NCBI GenBank assembly: GCA_003427395.1
Contig: BFEA01000163.1
Location: 1,996,111-2,027,680 of the forward strand
Origin: Chara braunii
Lineage: Eukaryota; Streptophyta; Charophyceae; Charales; Characeae
Length of the DNA stretch: 31,570 bases
Reading direction: 5' to 3'
In this document: positions 1-12,344 of the stretch, one piece after another
How positions within the stretch are numbered: the first letter of the stretch is position 1
Layout of the letters: the number at the start of each line of letters is the position of its first letter
Notes under the pieces: generated by a model
Databases searched by the model: none
Told to the model about the DNA's origin: nothing
The model's input: only the letters and a program-made list of their open reading frames with translations
Program-made: the position numbers and the translations under genes

Positions 1-61
<61 letters not shown>
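1..61. repeat. (GA)n microsatellite at the window edge
   Basis: About 30 uninterrupted GA units open the window, so the tract probably continues beyond it. It is the first of several GA tracts (others near 9333, 10469, 11473, 16504 and 21080). Confidence 0.98.
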
Positions 62-64
<3 letters not shown>

Positions 65-2035
65 GAGCTTCTGATGCGTGCCACTGATGCACTCGGGTAA
101 AAATTCTAGTTCGTTGCTGTTAGGTTGGAGCAAACAGCTGATGCCCATTGTGTGTTTATGAATGACATGACTGGCTGTCAGAACTGAAACAGTATGGGCC
201 ACCTTGACAGCGAGGTCTCTCCGGGTGGTGAGCGAGGGGGGGGAGGGTGGGTGGTGGGTTTGTGAGGTCTCTCCACCTGTCTTTTGTCCCTGACCTCCCA
301 CTGATCCATAGTCCGTCTGGTGGCACTTGGGAACTCCACCTACATGATCTAACAGACGTAATCTGCACCGGCTGTAAAGCCATTAAATGGGACCCTTACA
401 TGTGCCACGTGTTATGCTGGGGAATCCAGCGCTTTACCCTGAAACAAACCCTGACTTGTGCATTGGGTGAAGCCCAATATGGCGCTTCCGTGCACCATTT
501 GGTATGCTGGTGAATCTGTGTCTTCTTACCCAGAAACGAAGAATATGGGAAGCCCTAAAGCTTGCTTGATAAGGGAATGCATGTCACCAGCGCAAAAGGG
601 TAGGTTTGTCATGAGAGGCAGCACAAACAAGCAGTGAGCTGTCTTCATCTTACCGGTAACGCAAACTCATATATTGAGGACAGCCTCGTTGAATGGCTCG
701 CACAGAGAATTTCAGTAAGGTAGGTTGAGGTGTGAGGAAGATGGATCCGAATCTGTAGCTGACACTATTTTTGGTCTACTGACCATAGGCACCTTACGCA
801 TGCCTCTGCTAAGTTTGTGAGTGTTGACCATGTTATCTAACCTGAGTCTTGTATGAGTAAAGGTCAACTTGAAGGTAGGAAGGGATTTGATTGCCTGGCC
901 GATTTCAATGAGGTGGTGGATTCTATGCTCTGGCAAACCTCAAGCACTTCCTGACTTTGCTACCCATGGGTAGGGCTGCTCGTTAGAGCCTTGTTGTGAC
1001 TATTCAAATTCCGCATCTCAGTCTTCCGCTTGACAGCTGTCAAGTGTGCCAAAGCTTCCGGTTTTCATAGACTTGGGGACATAATAGATTTGGAGCCACG
1101 GAAGATTGGTATGCGGGGCTTTTCTCTTTTTCAAGCTGAGATCATGCTTGGACAAGTCTCCCTCGTCCACTGTCTTTTTTCTATTCCTGTGCCTTGGTTA
1201 TCGTCCTCACTGCATTTGCTCACCCTTCTCTCCCTATTCCTCCTGTGCAAATGCAGCATTATCCTACCAATGAATGTAGGTGGTGGATGAATGCTGTGCT
1301 TATTTCTTTGGAGTGATGATTCGCGAATGATGTGCCTTTGTGCCTCCCATATCTGAAAAAAGGGACTGGTGTTGCTGTTTCCTGTGTCTGTCTCAGGCCA
1401 AGCTTCCAAATGCTCGAGTTGTTTATTGCTCTGCAACAGGAGCTTCCGAGCCTCGAAACCTAGGCTACATGGTCCGCCTTGGTTTATGGGGTCCAGGGAC
1501 TGATCTCCCTGACTTTTCAGCTTTTCTGGGTAGGCCCCATTCACATTTGGTCTCTCCTTACCTCCTCATAAGATCTTTGTATTGTGTTTTGTAGTTGTAT
1601 CCAACACCCACCCAGCCACAATGGCTATTTCCCACCAATGCCCACCCTAATCAAGCAGGGAAAGAACTTTTAGCTTACAAAAATAACTTTTGGCAACCCG
1701 TATGCACTGAAAATGTGGAGCATTTTTCTTTCCCTTCCTCATACCCACCTGAGGCAAAAGGAAGGCTCCCTGGCCTTGCCCAAATAGAACAGAACGGCAC
1801 CCAACCGGAAATTCAAGCATGAGAGGGGTCCGAATACCCCTTTTTTTTAGCTGTTTGCGACTCAGCTGGCTATGGGGCTGTTCTTCTTCCTTAGCGCTGA
1901 AGCTGCCTATGGTATCGGTCTTCTTCCTCAGCACAGAATCCTGGCTATGCTGGTCAGCTCAGGCGACATCATTCTCTCAGCGCCCAGCTACTGCTGGCAC
2001 TGGTCTGCCGGCTGAAGCCACTTCTCATGCTGGCG
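62..2035. other. Unassigned non-coding stretch
   Basis: Only short, overlapping ORFs on both strands occur here, none with a domain I recognise. No RNA gene or clear mobile-element end was seen. The sequence is mixed in composition with CT-rich runs around 1150-1250. I see no supportable gene. Confidence 0.5.
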
Positions 2036-2120
2036 CAGCTCACTACAAGTGCCCAGCAACCTGCCGGTGCAGCTCACTACAATTGCCCAGCAACCTGCCG
2101 GTGCAGCTCACAACAATTGC
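2036..2120. repeat. 34-bp tandem repeat, about 2.5 copies
   Basis: The unit starting with CACTAC and containing CCCAGCAACCTGCCGGTG recurs at offsets of 34 bases (2041, 2075 and a partial copy at 2109). The copies are nearly identical, so the duplication is recent or has been homogenised. Confidence 0.9.
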
Positions 2121-2289
2121 CTAGGGTAGGCACTTGCTACCCTTAGGCAATTTAATATCCCAATCGATCTGGTCTGGTCTAACATACATGCAAAAAGTCT
2201 TTTGCAGCGGCTAATTCATATGCTCCCTCCGTCCATGCGTCTGTCACAGCAGGAGCGTGTTCTCCCCATCACTTTGACTGCCGTGTTTG

Positions 2290-2690
2290 TCCCCCATTTC
2301 GATTTCTTCGTAAGGAATGACATCTCCTTCTTCTTCCTCCTAGGTAAAGAGGAAGTTGCCCTTGCCCCTCACCTCGTAAGCGATGTCTTCGCCCTGAATT
2401 TCTTCCTTGGGAAAGATCCTTTCACATCGGGAACTCGTTAGGCTTCATATAAGCCTCTTTTTCAAAAGCTCTCACATCGGGAACTTGTTAGGCTTCATAT
2501 AAGCCTCTTTTTCAAAAGCCTTCTTGGAGAAAGCGTCGTATGACTGTTCTGCCTGCCCAGCCTCAGCCGCTAGATTGTTCCTAATCGCGGCAGGCAGGGC
2601 AAGGGCAAAATGATTAAGGATCTGGGAGTCGGTCGTGCCATGGTTGGCACCTCTTTGTAGCAGTCTACTTTAGTGCATGGGTCCTAGGGA
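2290..2690 (-). pseudogene. Relic of a Ty3/gypsy Gag (capsid region)
   Basis: Read on the minus strand, this stretch gives a Gag-like segment containing RGANHGTTDSQILNHF, then LPAAIRNNLAAEAG and AFSKKAFEKEA. These line up with LLTSYLRCFPMPLRNQLAGEA and FSKKAVDLEAK in the Gag of the minus-strand element near 28.5 kb in this window. The shared core is P-x-x-(I/L)-R-N-x-L-A-x-E-A followed by F-S-K-K-A. The reading frame is broken by stops, and a 50-bp tandem duplication inside it shifts the frame. Ty3/gypsy Gag forms the particle shell that packages element RNA. Here only a fragment survives: no zinc knuckle, protease or RT is visible next to it, so it is a dead remnant. Confidence 0.7.
2422..2520. 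repeat. 50-bp tandem duplication inside the Gag relic
   Basis: TCACATCGGGAACTCGTTAG is followed 50 bases later by a near-identical copy with CTTGTTAG, and both run through GGCTTCATATAAGCCTC and TTTTTCAAAAGC. As 50 is not a multiple of three, the duplication shifts the Gag frame and produces an early stop on the minus strand. Confidence 0.9.
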
Positions 2691-2699
2691 CCATCTCAC

Positions 2700-5600
2700 G
2701 CAAATATGTACATGTCATGCATCATCTTCACATGCAGTGATCAATAGTATCAACCATAGACAAAGGTAGAGAAGAAGAGGACCGAGTTTCACAACTTATA
2801 TTATCAGAAATATGAATACAAAGTGTTTCAAAGTTCCCCTGAGTCCAGCGCTCATCAGCCCAACACCAATCTCTTATCAACTCATCAATATGGCTTCCAA
2901 TGTATCAGCACTACATCTGCAGACAATCTCCAAGTCGTCAATGTGGTCACTACTTCTTCAGCGCCACCTCTGCAGGTCACATCTAACCCAGGTAAGTATC
3001 TTCCATAGCCGAACCTTGAATGAACACTTTTAGCCTCAATCCCTTCCTCCTACGATGCATACACACTCTTCACTCATGAGGATCTACTCTGGATACTACT
3101 CATAGCTACATACTAACCCACTACTACTAATGCTAACTTGCTGGGCAGCTATGGCTGCATCACTTCCAGCATACAGGCTTCTCCCTTCACTCAGCGCATC
3201 TTCTCCTTCCAGCGCTGCTCCTACTGGCTCAACGCACAAGTGCACCAGCACTTCCACGCATAGAATGCCAGTGGAGATCTGGCGAGGAATGAGGCTGGCT
3301 GCCTCTTTGATACTCCTTGCTGGGTCTGCATTGGCTCAAACCAGCCTTCCTTTTGTCCCAGACCCTGCATTGCATGTGTCCCAGTAGAGTCCCAATGAAG
3401 TTCAACTGCTGCTGAGGCCTCCCGGCCTGAATTTGGACTTGAAGGTCTGGATCTGGACTGACCCCTAGACTTAGACCAGAACTGGGACTGTGCCTATTGA
3501 CTTTATTTTCGGACAGGCACAACTCTCAACGAACAGACACATTACTTTGCACGAACAGGTACACTGCCTGCACGTACAGACACACTCTTACCCAAACAGA
3601 CATGACATACACATCTCCTGGTGAACAGGTAAGTCTTTTGACAATGCCCTTTGCCTTAGCTTTAGATATGCCTGTTGACAGAGAACTTGACCTTTGACCT
3701 GCTTTCACGTTTCTGAGCTCTGGCGAGATACCTTTTCACAATGCTTTACACTCAAGGCCCGTGCTGCTTTATTTTTACAAGGCCTGAGGCCTATATCGGG
3801 TAAAGGCCCTTTTATTAGCCTTTAGGTTAGCTACATTCTTCCAGTGGTATTTCTCTACGTTGAGTATGGCATCGGAGTCTTTGAGGGCTTCATCTCGGTC
3901 TGTAAACCTCTCCTTAAACCATCAGTCCGTCCGCCGTAACTGTTCATTGTTCCATGTGAACGAGCACCAGCCCTCCGCCGTTCTGCCCAGGGACAGTAGA
4001 GCTTCCAGGGAAAGGGCCGCTGGGCCTCGAGAAATTGAGCTGCCAGCCCAGCTGCTGCAGTGGTAGGGCGGGCACCAGATCTGAAAACGTCAACCGTGAC
4101 CAAACGAGAGGGAAAACGTTACAGAAAAGAAAACAAAAAAAGGAACTGAGAAAAAAAGCACTGCTACTTGGCAGGCAGAAGAAAAGAGTGACGAAATGGG
4201 GAAGGAAAAAGAGAACAAGAAAACAAGCACCGGTAATACTCGCGTTAGCACTTTTTCTACTAAGCTCTGGGCGTGATTGCGGTCACATTCATCTGTAACC
4301 TCGGTCAAATAAGTTTATGGAAGTGCTAGTGTGTGCAAAGAACCAGCTCATATTCAACCCCAAATTGCAACTCGCATCACACCAAACACTCACAGAACAT
4401 CACCAGAACACTGAGATGGCAAATTAGCCCAAACCAAGACGGAAACACTTCCAAATATTTGGTATCATACAATAATGAATGTTTGCAAGCGCCTATGGCT
4501 GCAACCCCACAACATCGAGCAGGTAATCATTCAGCTCTCTTTCTCTCTCGTCTCGTCTATCTCTCACTCTCAATCCTTGGATTGCACACACTCGTGCTCT
4601 GACTGCACTCACCTCTCTTTCTCTCTCACTGCCTATCGACTATGGTGATCTTCTTCTTGCCGCCAACCCTAGCTATGGGGAGCAATCGCTCTTCTCCTTC
4701 GTCAACTCCCCGACTGTCCAACCTGCTTGGTCGCACAAGCGCTACAACAGAGCTTCCAGAACATATGAATTGACAAGTGAAGTCAAGCGGCACTGTAGCA
4801 TCTATAAATATCAGCTGAAGTGAGATCTTTGTTGGCTTCAGACTGGTACTGGTCTCCACGGCCTGTCGGCCGCACTTTGCCAGTTCCGGAACTTACCAGA
4901 TTTTCCCAAGATGTTGCTGAAAAGTTAGCCTTTGGGACTTTGGACTTCTTTGCCGGGTACTCGGCCTGACTCCTAACGAGCTACGACACCTCACCTTCCA
5001 GACCCTACTGGAGCTAAGGGATTTCCGAATCGGCGACTCAGCTGCTGGGCCTGTGACCACATTGGACTGGGACAAAATGGGACTCTGGGAGCGGGACATG
5101 GGACACTGACACAGCATGAAATCCTTGCATGTGAGTGTGCCCTAAGGCCCGCCACTGATGGGGACAAAACGTCCCTTCAGTGATGTTAGGAGCCCTCTTG
5201 CTGTGAGAGATGTGAGGAAAGGACAGGTAAGCGTTGTTACGATCCTGGCCAACTCCGAAGTGCGAAAACACAAGGAAGGACAATGTCGTCCAATTCCAAA
5301 AAGAAATGAATGAACTTGAGAGGAGCGAGAGACAAAGGAAGAAGAAGAAGAAGAAGAAAGAAGAAGAAAGAAGGAAGAAGGAAGATATACTCCAGCAAAA
5401 GGCCAATAGCAAATCCCCCTTCTCTCCGTCAACCAATCTCTTCCTCCTGATCTCCCCCTCTCTTATTCAGCAATAGCTTTGTGTTCTTTTTGCTCCTTTA
5501 CTATGAGATATGTCAGTGAAGCTTTCGGTGTGCCCGTGAACATATGGTTGAGGATTTGGTGATGAGCCCTTCAGAAGCTTTGTGTCCTTTGGGTGGTCTT

Positions 5601-6402
5601 AGTTTGATTGACACCTTTGAAACCTTTGTTTGTGGATGACATATATCTGTGAACCTTTCGGCATTTCGGTGAACCTTTTGATACAGTGTTTGAATGAGGG
5701 TTTGATGGTCGTAATTTTGACAACGTACCGTCCTTTGGTTGGTCTTGGTTTGCTGGGATCCTTCAGTATGTGTCTGTTTGCTGACCTTTGGTTTAGGATT
5801 ATGTATTGGGACACCCCTCTTGTGCTGAACCGAGCATTTGTTTCCTGATGTCAGTGAACGACGCATGGCTGGTTGGCAGCTTTGTGGTTGATCCTCTTTG
5901 GTTGTGGGTGGCGCACTACTCATGCGGTGAATGATTTCTGGGTTTGTGGTTTTGTTGACTAGGTGCCCTCGAGAAACGAGGTGTCGGTGCCTTGGAGCTT
6001 GTGGCTATGGATATGAAGGCCCGGTGAGTTCAGCAGTGACATTACCCGAATGAAAATGGCTTCTTTGGTCGCGGCATGTGGCACGGGTACTGCCAGAAAT
6101 TGCAATCCCCCAATGAGGGATATGTTTCGTGCCTTGTCTTCTGGGTGTGTAATGCAGGAGGTGTAAACCACCACTATCTGGGATGACCTTTTCTCCGAAC
6201 TGGTGACTTCATAGGTCCTGATTTCCTCCTACTTGACTGCCAGAAAGTTGTGGGAACCTTTATGATTATTCTTGGCAGGTCAGTTGTGGTGGTTTAAGAA
6301 CAATCACATCTGGCTCGTCCTCCAGCAGCTAAAGGGAGCCTCAAAGCATTTTTTCTTCTGTGCATGGCTGGTCCTGAGTTCTGTTTGTTTATCATGCACA
6401 GA
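2700..6402 (+). other. Unassigned stretch with consensus splice donors
   Basis: No gene is supportable as a whole, but strong plant-type 5' splice sites lie on the + strand: CCCAG|GTAAGTAT at 2990, AACAG|GTAAGTCT at 3629, GCAG|GTAATC near 4520 and ACAG|GTAAGCG near 5226. The bases before the first and third are G-poor and open for 55-60 codons with a Ser/Thr/Gln/Asn-rich translation, as expected of a low-complexity exon or of chance. CT-rich runs follow the third (4540-4625) and a purine run AAGAAGAAG lies at 5337-5395. A G/T-skewed segment with recurring CCTTTGG and TTTCGGTG words occupies 5500-5900. A minus-strand frame at 5959-6174 is open but was not recognised. Confidence 0.3.
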
Positions 6403-6595
6403 AGAGAACACCTCAGACATGACATTGCAGGACATCATGAACTCAGAATGTTTAAACACATTGTGGGATATAAAAGTTCAAATGCAGACGAGTGAAAACA
6501 TAGTGAGAGGATTAGGTCATCAGATCAACATTCCAAAGGACTTCACTTGGATCATCAACCCTAGAAGATATATTGTAATGATAGAGGGCAAAGCA
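6403..6595 (+). CDS. Weak candidate internal exon, unknown protein
   Basis: A pyrimidine-rich run ending in TTTATCATGCACAG, a good 3' splice-site form, is followed by an open frame of about 64 codons that includes TLQDIMNSECLNTLWDI and ends near a possible donor CAAG|GTGTTC. The translation is not low-complexity, which sets it apart from most ORFs in this part. The frame stays open upstream of the acceptor back to 6272, and no neighbouring exon or domain was found. It could be chance. I do not recognise the protein and assign no function. Confidence 0.2.
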
Positions 6596-6609
6596 AGGTG
6601 TTCGTGAGG

Positions 6610-8328
6610 TGAAAAATCCCCCAACACATGAGGTAATCGTTACATGGTATGAAGTAATGATAACAAGTTAAGGGCATAGTCACACCACTGACTTGACACT
6701 ATCAATTCAGTTTGAAAGGTGGTAGTGGGCTGGGGGGGCGGAGGGGGAGGTGTGGGGGGTGCAGCGCCCTGGAAAACCGGAGTGGGAAAAAAAAAGGCCA
6801 GGATAGAACAAAAAAAAAACATCTGACTTCAAGCCAGGACTGCGCTTGGCCTGAGCAGTCAGAATCTTGTCTTATATTCCAATTTGGTGATGGGTCACTC
6901 AGGGGGTATCAGGAGGCACCAAATTATTATAAACAGGTTCTATCAGGTTTGGACAGGCACATCTTAACTGTTTCTTTTTTTATTTTTAATCTTGAAATTA
7001 AAAGGAATTTGAAGGTGTTCCTGGGCCAACAGTTGTTTGCAATGCAGTCTTACATAATAGTATTAATAACATATTGTTTTTCCAGGATTTTTTGACTTTT
7101 TTCAACTTTTTTGCTAGGTTACCAGTTGTCCGATGGCAGGACGTCCTGGCCGGACAGTCAGGGGGGTCCTGGACGTCCGGGCCAGGAGAACTCCATTATT
7201 AGCAGTTTAAAGCACGTAAAAAAAGAAAAAATGAGGGGTGTCTTTATTTTTTATTTAAATTTGATAACGAATTTCGATGTGATTCCAAGGCAGAAGTTGT
7301 TCAGATTATTTTTCTGCATAACATAGTTTTTTTTTCGGATTTATTTGAGGTGTTTTTTTTTTTTTTTTTTTTTTTTTTTGTTGGGTGTTTGGGTTCGCAC
7401 AGGCTGCCCGGGGAGGATGTCCCCCCCCCCAGACCGGGCCGCGCCCTGCAGGTATCACAGATAGAAAGGACATTGACTTCTCAAAAGTGCAGACCGATCC
7501 ACATCCACTGACAGTAGGACGCCCAGGAAGTATATGTACATCGCTATCTTGTTTGGTAAGAACCTGTGTGCGGAGCTAATCTGTGCATTTAAACTGTGGC
7601 ACAAGCTGAGGTAGGCCAACTGCACTGATACCTCTTCTTATGAAGGAACTACTCAGTACTACTTCGAGACTGTACGCTTTTGGAAAAGTACTTACTTGTG
7701 AAGAAGACTGATGTTTCCAAAGTCTCTACGTGGAAAGCTTGGTACGAGCATGTGCGGCCAGCTGTCTCTTGCCTGACAGAATGATCTTTTTTTTTTTTCC
7801 AGGGGGGTTTACCTGTGCCGGACACTCAGCTTCAGTGGCGCAGAATTTGACATTGTTGAAGTTGCATTGGAACCAAAGATGCAGGTACATTTCCTTAAGC
7901 TTACCTAAACGGATCTCTGAACAAAATTGATAATGGTGTAGTACCTGTGTTCACCTGAATAGAACCCCCGGTCATCATTGCAGCTGCTGGACTGAAAGCT
8001 GTCCCAAATGCAGCTATAATGCCCGGGCGTTATACTCAGGTGAAGATGGTAAGTAGCAAAAAACGGAGCTAGGAGTGCAGTCCTTGTGGTGCAAAGGAAT
8101 ACAGCGATAAACTCAAGATAAACGTGCACAGTGGAGCAAGAGGGAGTTTTGTGGCGATGGTTGTAGTGGTGCTGTAGAGGTGCTGTCCTTGAGGAGGAGG
8201 ACGAAAGTAAGCTCAAAACACAAATGGCAGTAGTGCTGCTTTGTAGTCTCCGCCTTAGTCACTAGCAACTTAAACTACTCCATCCAGATCTATTTTGACA
8301 AACCAAAGGTTGCAGTTTCCCCGAGCCT
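6610..8328. other. Unassigned stretch with homopolymer runs
   Basis: No gene is supportable. Features seen are a G-rich purine block at 6720-6760, AT-rich sequence at 6960-7110, a self-complementary CAGGACGTCCTG around 7137-7148 followed by a related GGACGTCC copy at about 7172, a T run of about 23 near 7357-7379, and + strand GTAAG donors near 7556 and 8049. Confidence 0.4.
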
Positions 8329-8413
8329 AAAATCTACAGTGCCACGATGACGAAAAATAATTGTGGTACCCTTCCCCACTGGACCTCTTCTGGGCCTCGG
8401 CACTGTAGATTTT
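8329..8413. repeat. Perfect 15-bp inverted repeat (hairpin)
   Basis: AAAATCTACAGTGCC at 8329-8343 is exactly reverse-complementary to GGCACTGTAGATTTT at 8399-8413, leaving a 55-nt loop. It could be a small foldback element or a transcribed hairpin; nothing in the loop identifies it. Confidence 0.85.
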
Positions 8414-8507
8414 GGACCATTACTTGTAGACAAGAAAAATAAACAGCGCAGGGGCCGTTGGAGTTGTGGTTTGAGCAGCAGGGTATCAACTCCAGGCAAT
8501 GGACAAG

Positions 8508-8823
8508 AAAATTTTGTGGCCTTTGTGGCTTGTGCTCCACCCTCGTGCATTTTATTGCTGTGGGCTGTGTGCACCCCTATTTCAGTGCCCTTTCTCGGGT
8601 TGGCACACAGTACAGTTGCCAATGGTGCACTTCAGTGGCCTTTCTTTGGGTGACCCATATCAGATGGCAGGCGCAGATCAACAGTTTGGAAAATTTTGTG
8701 GCCTCTGTGGCACATGCGCTACCCTCGTGCTTTTTAATGGTGTGGGCCACACATGCGTGCCTATTTCAGTGGCCTTTCTCGGGGTAGTCCACCAAGCGAT
8801 TGCCAACGGCCCACTTTAGTGGC
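8508..8823. repeat. Direct duplication of ~135 bp, offset 182 bp
   Basis: The segment beginning AAAATTTTGTGGCC at 8508 recurs at 8690. Both copies run through CCTCGTGC, a TGTGGGC word, CCTATTTCAGTG and TTTCTCGGG, then TTGCCAA and GTGGCC. Divergence of roughly 15-20% indicates an old duplication. Confidence 0.85.
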
Positions 8824-9278
8824 CATTTGCTAGCACAAACAGCCACCCCAAGAAATGCCGCAGAGGGAAGCCGGGGGTAAGGAGAACATGCTCAGGGTGG
8901 AGTATGTCAACTGTCATCTTGCCACCCTGTTATTCCACTCTGGTCTGCTGCAAAATCAGCTCCTGGTCTGCAGATGCTTGTTTCAGAGACAAGATAAAGG
9001 GAGAACATGTACATCTAGGGTATTGTATCCATAGCAGTACCAGGTTTGGAATCTGGGTGTTCGGTCCTGCATTCAGAGTGAATGTTCAACAGTACAAGTT
9101 GTACAACTGTAAATGTCTATTTTTGTAAATGCATCTCAATGGTGAAGAAAATTTACAAAAATCTGAAAAGTAAGCACCATCCTTTGTTTAATTGCAGGGC
9201 ATTTTTTTTTCTTCTTTTTTTTTCTTATTTAAGCTATCTTCTTCTTTTCTATTATTGCATTTCGAACGAGAGACGATC
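8824..9278. other. Unassigned stretch
   Basis: No coding or RNA gene was recognised. T-rich runs lie at 9205-9225, just before the dinucleotide tract. Confidence 0.4.
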
Positions 9279-10468
<1,190 letters not shown>

Positions 10469-10531
<63 letters not shown>

Positions 10532-10580
10532 GATGATGTTGGGATGTTGGTTGTGTCCATGTAAAAAAAAAAAAAAAAAA
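10469..10580. repeat. (GA)n tract and A18 homopolymer
   Basis: GA units run from 10469 to about 10527 and an 18-base A run lies at 10563-10580. The open frames on both strands here come from the repeat. Confidence 0.95.
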
Positions 10581-10880
10581 GCTGTCTTCTTCTCATCGGA
10601 GAACAGCTGTATTTTTCTCTCTCAAGGTTTTGCATTTCAGACCATGTGGACACTGGACACTGGGCATTCACTGGGCATTAGTAGCGAACAAACAATCTTA
10701 GCACTCATCAGGTCATTACTAGCAAGATCTGCTCTGTGCGGGGAGTTGCAGTACAAAGTTTTAGATTGAGTACAATACACGAAAAACGTTTTTCAGGTTT
10801 TTTGGCTGAAGGCCAGCTCAGCATTCTACACAGGTCTGATTGTCACGACTGATCTGGAGACCCCTCTTCTTTTGAATATG

Positions 10881-10907
10881 AAATAATATCATTATACGAT
10901 ATTATTT
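10881..10907. repeat. 10-bp inverted repeat next to the retroelement
   Basis: AAATAATATC at 10881-10890 and GATATTATTT at 10898-10907 form a perfect AT-rich hairpin with a 7-nt loop, 20 bases before the 5' LTR insertion site. Confidence 0.8.
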
Positions 10908-10922
10908 ATCCTGGAACTCAGG

Positions 10923-10927
10923 TCCAG
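10923..10927. repeat. Target-site duplication, left copy
   Basis: TCCAG immediately precedes the 5' LTR and pairs with TGCAG at 16972-16976 after the 3' LTR. Four of five bases match, as expected for an aged 5-bp duplication made by an LTR-element integrase. Confidence 0.7.
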
Positions 10928-11506
10928 TGTTGCATACTGCGCAGCCACACGGGCCTGCAGGGCCCGACCAGACGGAAAAGTAAGGGCCCTCCAGTTTCAG
11001 CCTCAAAGCCTAAAAAGGAGGGCCATTTTCAGGCCCTCACAAAGGCGACCTGCCCTGAAACTTAGGTGCCAGACCAGGATTTAGCACAGGCCATTTTCGG
11101 GCCCCCTTTCAAGACAACCTTTGTTTGAACTTCAGCGCCTGGCACGTTTCGGCATGGGCAAGAGCAGCCTCCCGGACGGGCCAGTACTGACCCGCCCTGC
11201 AGGCTGCAGGTAGTTCTTAGGGACTTTCCAGGCAGGGACTTCACGTGCAGGATGCAGTCTTCAGGTTTCGGCAGCAGCCCTCGGCAGGAGCGCTGCAGTA
11301 GTAGTAGCAGCTAGCGCTAGTAGTAGTCTTCAGCGCTGGGCGCTATTAGGAGCTTAGAGTATCGTTGGGAGAGAGAGAGAGTAGAGGTCAGGGAGACTTA
11401 CCTGTGGCGCCATAGCTCCAGCTTCGCCTTCGATGCACCTGCAACAACCTTCACAGGTTTATACTCGGCACAAGAGAGAGAGAGAGAGAGAGAGAGAGTA
11501 ATGAAC

Positions 11507-11626
11507 NNNNNNNNNNNNNNNNNNNNNNNNNNNNNNNNNNNNNNNNNNNNNNNNNNNNNNNNNNNNNNNNNNNNNNNNNNNNNNNNNNNNNNNNNNNNNN
11601 NNNNNNNNNNNNNNNNNNNNNNNNNN
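11507..11626. other. Assembly gap (120 N) inside the 5' LTR
   Basis: The gap begins directly after a GA tract and TAATGAAC, and resumes in sequence that aligns with the 3' LTR around 16625. Its true length is unknown; the equivalent 3' LTR stretch contains a CT-rich block and a second GA tract. Frames drawn across it are meaningless. Confidence 0.99.
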
Positions 11627-11862
11627 TGGGACTTGATGACATTTGGATTCAGACTCGACATTGGGATAGAGACATCGGACGAGGGATTATTTGGGACCTG
11701 TACCGAAGACTAGGTGTTGACGACATTCCCATCTTCCCCCTCTTCTTTGTCTTATCCCCGTCCTCTTTGTCTGTGTCTGGTTGGGGACTGGCACATTCTT
11801 CCTTTGTGAGTTCGAGGCCCCTGCACACCATGGGATGATGATGATGTATGTTTGGTCTCGAT

Positions 11863-11890
11863 GACCCAGAATAAACGACAACTCTGGGTC
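11863..11890 (+). terminator. AATAAA polyadenylation hairpin in the 5' LTR
   Basis: GACCCAGA (11863-11870) and TCTGGGTC (11883-11890) form a perfect 8-bp stem, and the AATAAA hexamer at 11870-11875 sits at the stem-loop junction. This resembles the poly(A) hairpins known from some retroviral LTRs. The segment is missing from the 3' LTR, the copy that would actually end transcripts. Confidence 0.65.
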
Positions 11891-12330
11891 TGTGCATGTT
11901 TTCTTTCATCTGTTTTGCGTTTTTGTTTGGGTTTCCCACTCAAGCTCCAGTCTCCCACTTCATGGCCGCAAGTCCATTAGCATGTGTTCGTTGGGCCTTA
12001 TCAGCCCGCCAGGAGAGCCGCAAAGGAGTAGTAGTTGAAAATGCCACGGGTTTTTGCATTGTAAAATGCAAGTATATCTGCGTGGTCCATCGGGATCATA
12101 ATTCTTATTGGCATAGGAAGGATATAACCTTTGTAAGTGCGTCTTACAAATCCGTGCTTCTTAAGTCGTTCTACAAGCTCCTTGATCGGGGCTCGGCGGA
12201 GAACGAGTCTCAGCATTGCGACATTGATAGGACTGATCATTGGTATTTTAGCCTTCCTCTGCGCTATCCTGTACTATGTGAGAGAGGTCGGTTCTTGTTC
12301 TGGTCTGTACCGTTACGGTATGCAACAGTT

Positions 12331-12344
12331 TGGTATCAGAGCGG
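12331..12344 (+). promoter_or_regulatory. Primer-binding site for initiator tRNA-Met
   Basis: TGGTATCAGAGCGG begins 3 bases after the 5' LTR end. TGGTATCAGAGC is the standard plant LTR-element site that pairs with the 3' end of initiator tRNA-Met to prime minus-strand DNA synthesis. Confidence 0.95.

Larger units (their letters stand above)
10928..12327 (+). repeat. 5' LTR of the plus-strand element
   Basis: It is 1400 bases as assembled, including a 120-N gap. It aligns with the 3' LTR through the CCTAAAAAGGAGGGCCATTT block, the CAGTAGTAGTAGCAGC block, GGCGCTATTAGGAGCTTAGAGTA, GA tracts, and ATTTGGATTCAGACTCGACA. Compared with the 3' LTR it lacks the bases holding the TATA box (its equivalent is at about 11181-11190) and carries about 350 extra bases (11857-12213) that contain an AATAAA hairpin. 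It has no MITE, so it shows the empty site. Confidence 0.92.

Noticed and set aside
11398-11713. ORFs drawn across the assembly gap
   Set aside because: Most of their residues are N-derived and the gap length is arbitrary.
12001-12240. 79-codon minus-strand ORF in the 5' LTR as a gene
   Set aside because: It lies wholly inside the LTR, spans the 5'-LTR-specific segment and has no counterpart in the 3' LTR.
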